A stretch of 64,000 bases of DNA, taken from assembly GCA_000231825.2 (NCBI GenBank), contig JH720295.1:2147035-2211034 (forward strand), written 5' to 3'. The notes under the pieces are model-generated. The model made no database searches and was not told the origin of the DNA. It was given only the letters and a program-made list of their open reading frames with translations. A program made the translations under genes and the position numbers. Positions 23,365-36,100 of this stretch are shown piece after piece. Every line of letters starts with the position of its first letter. Within the stretch, counting starts at the first letter, position 1. The stretch is from Tetrahymena elliotti 4EA (lineage: Eukaryota; Ciliophora; Oligohymenophorea; Hymenostomatida; Tetrahymenidae).

Positions 23365-24637
23365 ATTAATTTTCCTTCCATTCACTTTTTACCAAAATTC
23401 TTAAATCTGAGCTATTTATTTCTCATTCATTACTAAATAAATTACTAAGACCAATTAAAATATTTAAAATAAATAAAATAATTAATTTAATAAATATCTA
23501 TTTATCTCAAATCATCATTTAACAAATATTTACCTTTTGTGTTAGCCTGATTCTATTTATATAACTTCTATTAAATATTCTTCTCTTTGTTAAACCAAAC
23601 CATTAATAAAAATTATAACTAGATAGATCATTTGTATTAAAATATTAACTTTTCTCTTTAATAAAACGTATTTGATGTTTTCTGTAAAATATTGTTCTCT
23701 TTATCAAATTAAACCAATACTTAACCTTTCAATTAAATCTTTTGTATTAAAATATAAATTTTGTAATTAAAATAATATTTCCTATCTCATTGTAAAATCA
23801 ATTTTGATCATAATATAATAAAAAAATATGTAGTTTACTCATTCAAATTTTTAGCAAAATATTATTTTAATTAGTTAATTTTACTAAATAAAAATTTACA
23901 TTTTTTTAATTCTAAACGTTTCGAAAAACTAAAAATGTTTGCCTATGTAAATTTTTTTTTAAAATAAATGATTTTTAAAATAAAATTGATAAAAATGACA
24001 AAATAATTGCAATTTGGAATTAAATAAAATTCATGATGATAAAAAATTATAGAAGAAATAAATGAATGATTAAAAAAAAATAAAATGGTTTAAAATATTT
24101 TTAAAGTGAAGTATTTAAAAAAATAAATGATTAAAAGAATAATAAAATGGTTTAAGATATCTATTAAGTTAAGTATTTTTAACAAGTTAATTAGGAGTAA
24201 ACAAAATGATTACTTTTATGCTTGGAATGGATTTTTATTATTAAGGATTTGTAAATATAGAGTTAGAATTAACTAAATCCAGATGGAGCAAGCGCTCTTA
24301 AAAATAATAGATTGATTGATATTTTAATCAGGATAGCAAAATAACCTAAAATGAAAGAATGAAGGAATATTTGTGTGTGTATTAATTTGTTTTCTTGTTT
24401 AGAAAGAGCCTTGAATATGAATGAAGGTAATGAATAAACAAATGAAGGTGAGTTGCATAGACACGAATGATAGCAATTTGTTAATAAGCTTGTTAATTGT
24501 AAATAGAAGATATAAAAAATATAAATAAATATAAAATTGATAAAAATAAAGGGATTAAATATTCAATTTAGAATTTAATCATTTCTTTCTTTCTTTCCTT
24601 CCTAAATTTATTTATTTTAGCTTAGAGTTTATTAGAG
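23365..24637. other. Intergenic, AT-rich
   Basis: No gene seen. There is a direct duplication of about 110 bases: TTCTCTTTGTTAAACCAAACC...TTTGTATTAAAATATTAA at 23580-23655 and a diverged repeat at 23695-23760. A second direct repeat (AATAAAATGGTTTAA) lies at 24079 and 24142. Confidence 0.6.
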
Positions 24638-25915
24638 ATGCGTAGAAACATTATTGAGTTTCCTTCAAAGAAGGATGCTAAGGACCTCAAAAAGAGTATT
24701 CTTGATTTTTATAAGAAAAAGCCAAGCACTTTCTGCTTTTCATATGAATGGATGGTTGGAATAGTTCAACCAAAAACTGAATCAGATTACATTCAAAATT
24801 TATTCAGATTCTCTACATAGGGAATAGTTCGTAGATGCGAAACATATCTTAAAAATTCAGTTATTCATGGCAATAAAGAATTTATTTTGCGTTTGGAGAG
24901 TTTCGGTGATTCCAAGAAGACTCGTATGTTTGCAGGCGTAAACCCTTTAGCATATGCATTTGGAAAGATTATGTTGGATTATGTTTATTTGTTCATCGAA
25001 GAAAAAGGTGAAGAAGCTTAAGAAAAGATGTTGAACAAGATTGAAAAGTAAATACAAAAGGAGCGTTATTATTCTGCTTTGTAAAACATTTTGGCTTATG
25101 AAAATATTTTCCATGAGAAATTAGAAGATAAAAAGAAAAACTGTGAGTAAAATATCTAAAAATAAAAGTAGAATCTTAGTAGTATATAGCAAAGTATTAA
25201 AAATATGATTATTAACACTGCCAACACTACTTAAACCACTAATTCTAACTCTACTTCTGAATTATCCACTGATAAACAAAAACAATAAGAAAAAGACTCT
25301 AAAGATAAAAAGACACAAGCCCCCACCTAGTCAAAAGCTGATAACAAACACTTAAAGAATGGAAAATCTCCTGCTTAGGACATTGAAGAGGAGGAGGATG
25401 ATGATGAAGACGATTTCGAAGATATTGATGAAGAAGATTTTGATGATGAAGATGATGCTCACTATTTGTAAGATGTAGGAAAGTATGATGATATGGAAGA
25501 AGATTCTGATGAAGATGACGAAGAGAACTTAGAAGGTGAAGAAGATGATGAAGAAGAAGAAGAAGAGGATGAAATGGATGAAGAGGAAGAAGAAAGATTA
25601 ATATAAGAATAATTGTAATTAATCAAGAAATATAATAAAGATGAAAAACTTTAAAAGTAAAAGCAATAACAAGAAAAAGATAGCAAGAAAGCATAGTAAA
25701 ACTCCAAATTGCCTGAGAAAACCAAAAATATTTCAAAATAAAAAAACAACAATCACAACAGCAATAAAAATAACAACAATAACTAAAAGAATAATCACTA
25801 GGTGAATCACTAGAAAAACAATAACAATAATTTTAAAAACAAATAAAACAACAATCATCACAAGAATAACAACAAGTAATAAAATAAGCAGAATGCTAAA
25901 TAGAAAAGAAAGTGA
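24638..25915 (+). CDS. Hypothetical protein with acidic run and Asn-rich tail
   Basis: 425-aa single-exon protein, ATG at 24638, TGA at 25913-25915. Residues 1-170 look folded, of mixed composition (FPSKKDAKDLKKSILDFY, FCFSYEWMVGIVQP, GVNPLAYAFGKIMLDYVYLF), followed by a helical charged stretch. Residues about 195-245 are a low-complexity S/T/K/Q linker. Residues about 247-325 are very acidic, with long D/E runs. The last 100 residues are Lys, Gln and Asn-rich, ending QKRK. Acidic runs of this type occur in histone chaperones and nuclear proteins, but no family is recognised. The short antisense ORF at 25733 is the Asn tract read backwards. Confidence 0.85.
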
Positions 25916-26164
25916 TTTGAAATACAATTTATTTATATTTAATATACAATGATTTAAATGATCTATTTATTTTATCTTATTTGTACTTTTTCTTACCTAA
26001 AATTCTTTCAATTAATTTCATCTTAAATTTATATATTTACTTATTCATTCATAAACATCATTAATAAATTTAATCATTATGAAAAAACTACCTACTTTAA
26101 TGATTTTTTTATCTAAAAATGTTAATTATTTAATAAGAATTAATATGCTCATAAATCCAAAAAA

Positions 26165-26697
26165 ATGGTTGCTTTACTAGATAAACAAATATTATTAGAA
26201 GTGATTTATGTATGTATTTGGATTTTTGCATAAAATAAATAACTGAAGCATATTGAAGGAACAACAGTAAAATAAAGATGACAACAAAACAAATTTAAAT
26301 TTGAAAATTATCTAAATATAAATACTTTATTAAAAATTTAACTAATTAATCCTAGTTGAAAGATGCAGGTTATTAAACTAGATTGGTAAAAAATAATTTG
26401 TGTAATGGCTACATATTACAGGATAAATATCTTAAAATATTATCAATCAAACATATGTTTTCTACTTTTTATAATAAAATTCAAGCCATTCAATTTATAG
26501 TCTTAAATTAATTAATTTATCAGAAGAATTCTCAAATTTTAACAAATAACATAAAAAAACTCTTGAAAGAATATAATTCACTAAGCAATAATGATGAAAG
26601 TTTAATTTATAGTGGCTTCGTAAAAGACTATGAATATTTTTCAATTTAAAAAAATGTTTTAATCTCTAAAATTTTGAAAAAAATAAATTTTTTATGA
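26165..26697 (+). CDS. Hypothetical two-exon 128-aa protein
   Basis: Exon 1 is 26165-26209 (MVALLDKQILLEVIY). The intron 26210-26355 begins GTATGT and ends CCTAG. Exon 2 is 26356-26697, with TGA at 26695-26697. The join is in phase 0 and gives a continuous helical protein (LKDAGYQTRLVKNNLCNGY, KILSIKHMFSTFYNKIQ, NNIKKLLKEYNSL). The frame of exon 2 is also open a further 75 bases upstream, so another start is possible. No family is recognised. It lies 250 bases after the acidic-run gene on the same strand. Confidence 0.5.
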
Positions 26698-27329
26698 TAA
26701 TAAACAAAAACTAACATTTTTAAATGATATGAAACTAAAAGTAAGTAGAACTTTTATTTTCAAAAAATATAATACACACGCACACTTACTTTACTTGCGT
26801 TTATCTAAAATTTACAATTTAATGAATAATTTTTGCTGCTAGCAAGAGATTCTTAAATATTAATATCTATCTATTTGTTTCAAAATACCTTTACTAATAT
26901 TAAATTTTCTATTTAATCTCTTTTAAATTTTTTAATTTTTTTTATAAAGTCTGTGAATGTAGGGTTAATATTTAAATTAATTTAGGGAACTAATGATAAT
27001 ATAGGTTTAATTAGATTCTTTTTGCTTTGAAAATTTTTATTTAAATTATTGTTTATTTTTGATTCATGTCTTAAAGTTTTGGAAAAAACAAAAAATCAAC
27101 AAATTAAAAACATCACTTTTTAATTAGAATTTATTTAAATTTGTGTGTTTGAAGTTACTAAGATGAATGGAGAAAAAATGAATAAATGAATGAATAAAAA
27201 AGAGAATGAAAGTAGTTTTTATTTATATTGAATAAGTAAAACAAGCACACAAATCTATTAAAGGTAACATAAATTTAATGATTTCTAGGTATGAAGTTCT
27301 ACTTTTTAATAGGTAAGTAGATATAAGAA
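26698..27329. other. Intergenic, AT-rich
   Basis: A CACACGCACACTTAC run lies near 26773, with AATGAATG short repeats near 27178. It is a convergent 3'-3' region. No gene seen. Confidence 0.6.
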
Positions 27330-27761
27330 TCAGAGTCTTAATTTTTTATGGAGAACAGGCTGTTTCTTCTTTTGGACAAAGTAGCTAGAACTACTAGCTT
27401 GAACCTTTCCTTAAACGCATGTAAGAGTAGCCTACAACTAAACCTTCAATGAAGCCTTATCGGTACTTACATTGCTGATACAACTTTAAGCGTTTGAGAC
27501 TTCAGTAAGTTAATCACTAACACTTTTATTCTTGTCACTCAATTTAGGGCATGAGCCACCAACTTAACGCAAGAAGTCATCATGGTCTTAATCCTTAGGG
27601 ATGTAGTTAACCTAAGCACAATCCTAGAAGTATTTCAAAACACTTTTAGACTCTGGTGGAGGGGGGTTTCCTCCAGGTGGTCCAGGTTGGGAAGTTCTGA
27701 TAGCACTTACAGAAGCTCCAAAAACAAATAATAAGGCAATAATAAGTGAAAGCTTTCTCAT
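27330..27761 (-). CDS. Small secreted protein with four cysteines
   Basis: 143-aa single-exon protein, ATG at 27761 downward, TGA at 27330-27332. Residues 1-20 (MRKLSLIIALLFVFGASVSA) are a classic signal peptide with an SVSA cleavage end. A Pro/Gly-rich stretch follows (QPGPPGGNPPPPES). The mature part has four cysteines in the contexts QDCAQ, GGSCPKL, QSCISN and LTCVQ, consistent with two disulfides. The end is basic (KKKQPVLHKKLRL). Codon use is richer in GC than its surroundings (CTT, GCT, GTC, AAG), which in ciliates often marks high expression. It probably enters the secretory pathway or a granule. The family is not recognised. Confidence 0.8.
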
Positions 27762-28434
27762 TGGATTTCTTATTTTATTTAATTAAAAAATTTTTTATTT
27801 AAATGTTATAAAAAAAACTGAGCAAAACCAACTAATTTAATATGGAGTTTATCTAAAAAATAATCTATTTTTTGGGAATTTTTTAAAACGAATTAATATT
27901 ACACTGTTGTCTATCCAGTTTCTAACGAAGATTAAAAAACGCATAAGAAATTTATGCGTTAAGCTATTAACATTTTAAATTAGAAAAACCAACTGCAGCT
28001 CTAATTTCGCTATTTGGTTTAATAAGTAATTATTGAGAAATTTGTGATGTCCTAACGCATTTACATTTCAGGAGGTGTTTTTATTTGAGCATATTTTTTA
28101 GGAAAAAATACAACATTTTGACAAAGAAATCAGGAAAATAAATAGAAACGAATAGTGATTTAATAGTTGTGATCCTTTCTTTAAAGACAAATAATAATCT
28201 AATCTAATATAAAATCAACTAAGCCCCAATATTTGTTTGAAAAAAGTGGTTTATTAAAAATAATAATAATTGTTATTTAAATCAAAAAGCTATTGATAAA
28301 TTCTTTTTTGTAATTCAAATGCTTTTAATTTGAAAAATCGTTAACAAATTTATTATTATTAATTAATTTACCTCTTTTCTTCATAATTTGGTTTAAAAAA
28401 TCTAAATGCGTTGTGTAGTTTGTAATCTCAAAAT
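27762..28434. other. Upstream region of the secreted-protein gene
   Basis: AT-rich. A perfect 9-bp inverted repeat AACGCATAA-GAAAT-TTATGCGTT lies at 27938-27960, about 180 bases upstream of the secreted-protein start. CTAACGCATTTAC at 28052 repeats half of it. No gene seen. Confidence 0.6.
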
Positions 28435-28704
28435 TCAATCACTCCACAAATCTAAAAATAGCTTCATTAATTTTTGCATATTACAATAATCTCTTTACCC
28501 TTTCTTCACAAAATTCTTAAAGTAATCCAAACATATGGAAAATATCTATTCACGCTAGTTTCTTTGATTTAAAAATTAGTTTATTTGCTTTTGAAAGTAA
28601 ATTCTCATCTTAGTTATTTCCCCTTTAGATATTTATAAAAATGATTTGACTAAAAGAAAATCTCTAATAAAATATTATTCTTTAATTATATCCAATTAAG
28701 GCAT
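28435..28704 (-). CDS. Possible 89-aa ORF
   Basis: ATG at 28704 downward, TGA at 28435-28437, open only under the ciliate code. The sequence is mixed and helix-like (MPQLDIIKEQYFIRDFLL, QINQFLNQRNQREQIF, CLDYFKNFVKKGQRDY) rather than low-complexity. A TGA lies 13 codons upstream. There is no family match and no clear further exon. It could be a small gene or the last exon of a decayed one. Confidence 0.3.
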
Positions 28705-29960
28705 AAGTTTTATGAGAAAATGTAAATTTGATCAACAAAAAATGATTTTTTTTATTCAAATGATTATTTAATAACAAATAAAATTTTTTTTTAAATTGAA
28801 AATAAAGAGATTCATTAGATTTTTTAAGGCTCATATTAAAGACATATTACCCAATTCATAAAAATCAATATCACCATTTTAACACAAATAATTTAAAATG
28901 TATTTATTATTGAAAGAAAACAATGAATAATATATATTTTAAAACTTACTTTTAGATTCATTTAGCTTTTATTTTGTTAAATTAGTATAAATAATAAAAG
29001 TTAAACTCAAAGTTTATGCTATTTTATCCTTAATGTGATTGTTACTGAAGAAATATTTTATTTTCTAAAAAAATTTAATTAAATATATTAAAATTTATTT
29101 GCATGTTTTCTGAAAAATAATTTTATTTACTGAATATTTTATCTCAAATTAATTATAATTAGTAGCTTATTAGAATTTATATTCACTTATTCTATTAGTT
29201 GAACAAGTATTTTTAAATTATTTATTCAAAAAGAAAAAAGAGATAAATTTGATAAATTTTTTAATTGTATCAGGGAAGAACTAAAGCTTAAATTCCTTCA
29301 TTTAATATTGCTTTTGAAGTGTTTAAAATCAATCCTTTGATAACTAAAAAAAAACTTTATCAAAAATAAATTTTCAAAAAGAATCTTTCTGTTTTTTATT
29401 TTAATTCGATTTCTGTATCTGTTTTCCAAACTAAATTAAAATACATACAAATCTACTTTTAATAAATAAGCTAAATGTAATTCAAAAACAATTTAGAGAA
29501 ATCTTACTTAAATTGATAAACATTAAAAATTGTATTTTCATACACGTGTTAGATTTTTTAGTTTTTATTAAGCTTTTAGCTAGCTATCTAGCTAATAAGT
29601 GTTTGCAAAAAACAAATTTAAATAAAATAAAAAAATTGTAATATCATCGTTAAAATCAGCAATTTTAGTTATTTAGTTAGTTAGTATTCAACAGGCATTT
29701 ATTTCAAGATTTTAATACAAATTTCACCAATCTTTTTGTTTTTTTAAGCTTTAATTTAAGCCTTTATTCGTCATCTTTATAGTACAAACTTTAAAGAATT
29801 TTTAAAATATATCTTATGAAAGGAAAAAGATTAAAAAAATGAGATTAAAAAACAAAAAAAAATTAATCGCCACTAAAATAGCGAGTAAGTCTAGCTAGCA
29901 TACGACTTATAAATTAAAATCTTTTTTTATTCAAAAATACTAAATTTATATTGTAACATA
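28705..29960. other. Intergenic, AT-rich
   Basis: No gene seen. A TTAGCTAGCTATCTAGCTAATAAG palindrome-like run lies at about 29576-29599. A possible very diverged repeat unit precedes the array that starts at 29961. Confidence 0.55.
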
Positions 29961-32260
29961 ATTTTTACTCAAGTCTTAGATTTAAATATTACAGCTTAGT
30001 GCATTTTGCCAAATCAGCTAATCTTTATCCTCCATAGCCAATGTTATTAGCCCTTTTAAAAAATTATAACTATTTAAAAGAAAAGTAAAAAAACAAAAAT
30101 ATTAATTAAATTTGAAAGCAAAAAAAATAAAAGTTAATGAGTCTAATAAAGATCAAGTAAACTCAAATTCGTTAGCCAATAAGCCATCTATACATTAAAG
30201 TCTTTATTTATTTAAAGATGTTAATTAATATTGAAAAATTATTTTTACTCAAGGTTAAGAGTCAAATTTTTTAGATTAGAGCATTTTGCTAACTCAGAAC
30301 TTAATCCTTATGTCCCTAGATCACAAATTTTATTCCTTCTTTTATGAAAATATAATAAAGATACATGTTGGAAAACATTTTTTTATTTCCAAGAAAGAGA
30401 TAAAATGAATTAAAAATAAGAATAAATATTAATGAGCCAAAGATAAAGTAAGCCCTAATAAATTAATCAGCTAGTTGCTCAAAAAGGAAGCTAGGGTGAG
30501 TGAAAATCTAGTATTATACATTAGTTATATATTTTAATTCTTTTTTATGATAACTAGATTTTCACTCCCTCCATATAAATCTCTCTTCCCCTCCTTACAT
30601 TTTTATTTTATTTGGAAATATGTAAAGTGGTGCACTATTTTTACTTGAGGTGAAGAGTCAAAGCTTGAAGATTAGAATATTTTGCTATCTTAGATCCTAA
30701 TCCTAAAATTCCCACTTTACCAATGTTATTATCCCTTTTCACAAATTATAATAATAAATATTGAAATTAAAAATATTTAAGAATAAATAAAAATTAAATT
30801 TCTCAAATAAAAATAAATCAGCTTAGTATAAATAAATAGATGTGGTTCAAAAATGTTTAATTAGTATTTTAACACTATTTTTACTCAAGATCAAGAGCCA
30901 AAATTTAGAGATTAGAGCATTTAGCCAAACATCCTAATTTTGAAATGCCTGAATCACCAATATTACATTTGCTTTTACAAATTTATCAAAATAAATATTG
31001 AGAAAAGAAATATTTAAAGAATTAGAAAAGATACACATGTGAATTAAATTATTTATTCAAATATCCAAATCAACATTATTTTTACTTTAATTTTAGAGTC
31101 AAAGCTTAGAGTTTTGGATACTTTGCTAACTCAGATCCTAATCCTTATGCTCCAAATTGATTGATTTGATTCCCTCTTTAAAAAATAATATAAATCAATA
31201 TTAAATAAAGAAATATTTAAGAATGATAAATAATATAATTGAAAACAACAAATAACAGTCAATTAATTTAATATCATCTATCCATAAAAAAGCCAATAAT
31301 TCACTAATAAATTACAGTCTTTATATATTCTATATTTTATTAATATTTTTAAGCTATTTTTACATTAGCTCAAGAGTTAAAGTTTGGAGATTAGAGCATT
31401 TTGCTAAACCAGATACTAATTCGAATGTGCTTATTTCATCAATTTGATTTTTCCTTTTAAAAAATTAAGTATGTAAATAAGTATTGACTAAAGAGACATT
31501 TAAAGAATGAGAAAAATATTTAAATGTTTTGAGTCAAATTTGGCAACAATCAATAAAAGTTAATAATCATATCAAGATTATTTTTACTCAAGGTCAAGAG
31601 TCAAAGTTTAGAGTTTAGTGCATTTTGACAAAATAGATCCTAATCCTTCTCCTCTGGTACCCCTAATATTATTATGCCTTTTAAAAAGTTTTTAAAATGT
31701 TCGATAAAGAAATATTTTAGAGATTGATAAAAATGTGAATTAAATTAAAAGCAATAGATTAGAATTAATTAATGAACAAAAAAAATATGAAGCAATCCCT
31801 ACTAAATTTGTCGTTCAATCATTCATAAATTAAAATTTTTTTTATTGAAAAATGCTTAATTAATATTGTAAGGAACGCTTTTTTTACCTAAGCTCAAGAA
31901 TCAAGGTTTAGAGATCAGAGCACTACACTAAGCCATATCCTAATTCCTATAAGCCAATTTCGCCAATTTGATTATCTCTTTTAAATGAAAGAAATATTTA
32001 AAGAATGAGAAAAAGATACAAATGTTAAATAAATTTTAAAACAACAAATCAAAATTAATAAGTAAAATATTATGAAATAATCAAATATTATTTATCCTAT
32101 TGCTAACAAACTAAAGTATTAATTTATTCAAAAATTAAGAAAAATTATTTTTACTCAAGGTACAGAGCCAAAGTTTAAAGATTAGAGCATTTTGCCAAAC
32201 TTGATCCTAATTCTTTTGCCCCATTTTCGCCAATATTATTCCACCTTGTAAAAAATAATA
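29961..32260. repeat. Array of nine diverged repeat units with a conserved core of about 110 bp
   Basis: Cores start near 29961, 30241, 30636, 30876, 31076, 31354, 31578, 31877 and 32145, spaced 200-395 bases apart. Each core reads, with changes, TTTTTACTCAAGG, then AAGAGTCAAAGTTTAGAG, then ATTAGAGCATTTTGC, AGATCCTAATCC and CCAATATTATT, ending in a CCTTTTAAAAAATTATAA-like block. GATTAG and CTAATC in the core are reverse complements. Between them GAGCA-TTT-TGCT..CTC can form an inner hairpin. Spacers share weaker homology (AAATTAAA-TCTTTATTTATTCAAAAAT). No unit holds an obvious ORF on either strand. It could be a decayed tandem gene family, a structured-RNA cluster or a satellite. Confidence 0.75.
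30498..30567. repeat. Perfect 15-bp inverted repeat inside the array
   Basis: GAGTGAAAATCTAGT at 30498-30512 and its exact reverse complement ACTAGATTTTCACTC at 30553-30567 are separated by 40 AT-rich bases. It is found only in the spacer between the second and third cores. Confidence 0.85.
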
Positions 32261-33122
32261 AGAGCACTTTAAAATATGAGAAAAAAAACAAAAAATGAAT
32301 TAAATTTGAAAGCATCATATATTTAAAAAAAAGAGATAATTATCAAGCACCAAGCTAATTTAGCTCGTCACTTACTTCCTCTTAAATTAAAATCTTTATT
32401 TGTTTATTGAAATTTATTTTAATTCTGTTTTATTTACTAAGAGTCAAATTTAAAACCTTAAAAGAAATATGAATAGTTTTACCTTAATCTAATTTAAAGA
32501 TTTAAATATGGTGATAAATTAGAACTTAGTAACTTTTAATAAATAAATGTTAAAATATTTATTCAATTCTCTTAAAATTAAAGTACATCAGAGAGACTAT
32601 GAAATTATTTTATGTTTTATATTAACATTAATTTATTTTTTTTAATTTTTTAAAAATTAGACTTCAATATTATGAATTAATTAATATGAAAAATTAAATT
32701 AACTTTTTCATTCAATAAATAATTAAATTAACTTTTTCATTCAATAAATAATTAAATTAAAAAGTGATGTTGAAGAAATATCATATAAAATAATTTATGA
32801 ATTTAAAGAATAAATATTGGGTAAAAAGTTAAATTTTTAAATAAGTTTTTATGTCCAAAATTTCTTAAGTAAATACAAAATTAAATATCCTCCTAATTTA
32901 TCTTTTTTAATTAATAAAATATCATAAAACTTATCCAAATCAAAAAATATTCAACTATTAAGAAAAATATTGCTAAATGGGCAACAGTATTGAATTATTA
33001 TTCTAGGAATTTTAGTTACAATATTGATAGATAGATAGAAAGGCGTATAAATATATATAAAATTAGGTGAATATGAAATATATATAATTGAGAAAAATTT
33101 TGTTACATAATATAAAATAATT
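32261..33122. other. Intergenic, AT-rich
   Basis: A 29-bp unit (AATTAAATTAACTTTTTCAT...) is directly duplicated at 32692-32749. No gene seen. Confidence 0.65.
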
Positions 33123-36100
33123 TCAGTATAATTTATTGTGCTTAAAGATAACCTTTTCTTCTTTTTCTTTGACAGTTATATACTCAGAGTTTTAGATATT
33201 GTTGGTTTGAGGGTTTAATTTTGTTTGAGAGGTAAGGTTATTAATTAAATCAGATATTTAAGTTTCTATTTATGATTTATTATTTTCTGATTCCTTTCTG
33301 TATCTATGAAATTTTCTATTCATATTATTTATTTCTAATTAGTTTTATTTATGCTTGATAACATTTTATTTCAGTTATTTATGATAGCCATTAAACTAAG
33401 TAACAAAAGAGCCGCTCTAGTTTACATTAATGTTTCCTTTTTCATTCAAATTTCCTTCAAAAGACTAATTGACAGCAGCCGCCTGATAAAATTAATTTGA
33501 ATTTCCAATACTCCTATATGTCTATTCTCTGAAAGTATTTTAATTTGTACTCTAGCCATCTGAAAATCCTAAATAATATCCAGAATAAGCTGTAGAAGAA
33601 TGGCTATTGCTACGATTCTTCTTATATTATACAGCACTTTAGTTTTAGTTGAAGGAAGGATGATAATAACTAACATTAGTTCTATGCTTTATCTGATATA
33701 ACCTATTTATATTTCTAATTTAAAATTATTTATAATCTTTTGTTAACTTAAATTGCTTTAATCTAAAAATCCTTATTTAAATCAGTTTTTTAAAGAAATA
33801 CTCATTTTATTTATCAAAATTTCTCATTTTAAATATGAAAAATAATCATATTTGGAATTAATTCAGTTAAAAATAATTTGAAGATTAAAATTTTAATAGT
33901 TTTTTCCTTAATAGAATATCCTTTGTACCATAATTGTACATATGATTTGTTATTTAATCATATTTGGAATCAATTCAACTCAAAATAATATCATGATAAA
34001 ATGGATATATTTGTTTTCCCTCAATAAATTATTCAAATAATTATCTAGATAATCTACCATAAATAAGGTAGAAGAATTGTTGTTTGTAATTTATTTCTAC
34101 ATTTTTAATGTCAAATTTGCTCTTTAAAAAGTAATTTATTGTCTTATTATTTAAGAAGCAATTCATTAGATTTCTTACTAGTTTTGCAAAATTTTTTTCT
34201 AAGTTTATCTCTCAATTTTGAAGGAAATTTTCATTTTTTAAATTGATATTATAGAAGAATGAACATATTTGTGTAATGAGTAATTTTACGCTTAGGGCCC
34301 ATCTTCGATAGATTTTTTGAGAGTGCTTTCTTGTGACTAAGGTTGAAGGTTTGTTTGATTCATGTTATTTTCATCTTACTGAGTACTCTTAATTAAATCA
34401 AAGTAATCGTAATGAGAAATTTCGGCTTTTATATTTGTGTCAGTTGTAGGCTAAAAAGCAGTATTGTTGAATTGCTAAGAATCTAAATTTTGATTGATTT
34501 GAATTTCATCATTCTTTGACATATCGTTGATGTTAAATTTGCATTTCTAAGTGAGTTTTTTAAATAGAAATTTAATAATCAATTTTAGGTTGGTTGTAAA
34601 AATCTTACTGGGTTACTGCAGCATTTTTAATCAAAAATCATAGTTTTAATGATTTCTAAGAATTTCAGACTAGAGAAGAATTTAGAAATGACTTCAATTC
34701 TATCAAATTTAGTGAATTTTTGGACTTCAATTTGATCTATATTAGGATTGAAAGTGTTGAGCATTTTGTTTCTCTTTTGAATTTCATTCTATACTTCGCT
34801 TACAGCTTATTATTTATTTAGTAAAAGATATTTTTATTAATTTTAAACAGAAAATTTCATTTAAGAAAACCAATTAAAAAACTTAAAAGAATAAATGGAA
34901 ACTTGTAAGAAAAAATATTGAAGTTTAGAAAAACTAAATGAACCAAATTACATCTTATGAAGAGCTGCTTGATTTAATTTTCAGCTGTGTTAGGGGTGCT
35001 GTTTGTCTTGATTTGCATGCTGAGAGACTTGTTTAACATTTTTTAGTTACTAATTTATTCTTTGAGTGATTCTATTAATTGATCCCTAGGGTTAATTTTT
35101 TCTATGAGTAATCTTTTATTTTTAAATGGATTGAATGTTATGGTGAAGAGGAGGAATGAATGATAAACTTACTGATCAATTACATTCGCAGCCTGGTGGA
35201 CATTCTCTTGCAAAAAAATAACTTTTCTAGCAGCAATTAAGGAGTCTCTATACTTAAATTAGCGACTAGGTTTTGAAGTCCTTACCCCATCAATATTTTC
35301 AAGTGTGTTGTTTGCAGAATCTTGACCTAAATTAGATATATCCTTTTTAATTAAATAAAAAATGTTAAGTTAAATTTAACCAACCAACCAATAAATATTA
35401 CTAATTCATTTTGTCTGTTATTATTCTTCTGAACAAAGGACTACTTAGTAGAATTTTAGTTGTCATAATTGTTTTGCTCTTTGATGACATTTAACTTTTA
35501 TTGTGTTCTTAAGTGAGCCTATCTTGACCACAAATTTTCCTACTCCAACTCATTATATAAATGTCTGAGCTTAGCCACTTCTTCCTTAAGCTATTTATTT
35601 TCTTCATTTAAAGAAAAACTGTTTTCCCTATAAAATCCGAGTTATTTTTCCAATCCTGTTTCATAAAATATAAGGATTATTTATACTTTCCTTCTTTCTT
35701 TGTTTCTAAATTCTATCAATTTTCAGCTGACCTAATTGTTAAATTACAAAGGGGTAGGAGCTGTTAAATTATTAATTTAATTTAAGATTTTTTTTTTTTT
35801 CACTCAATACAATAAAATTTTATGAGCTAATAAACGAGTGAGTTAGCGATTAAAGGAGTGAGCTTATACATTTATTTACATACCCCTTAAAATTCATGAA
35901 AATTAATTTTATTTCTTGATCTCAAAAATAAGAAATTGAATTCAAACTAAATAAAATAAAATCTATAAAAACAATTTATTTTTTAATTGATAAAATCACT
36001 CAAATTATCAACAGTCATTTTTATCTAAATTTCATTTTTTCTTTTTTAATTATTTTAGCAAATCTCAAAACAAAAAAATTGATTTTATCTTTAATCAAAA

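Noticed and set aside
25733..25927. Antisense hydrophobic 64-aa ORF rich in Val/Ile/Leu
   Set aside because: It is the reverse complement of the Asn/Gln-rich tail of the gene at 24638-25915. AAC/AAT repeats read backwards give GTT/ATT.
28205..28225. CCCCAA resembling the Tetrahymena telomere unit
   Set aside because: It is a single unit only, with no tandem repeat.
35368..35395. TTTAACCAACCAACCAATAAA, reminiscent of the Tetrahymena chromosome breakage sequence
   Set aside because: The 15-base breakage signal ends in CTCTTT after AACCAAC, and that part is missing. It lies in intron 2 of a continuous gene, so breakage here is unlikely.
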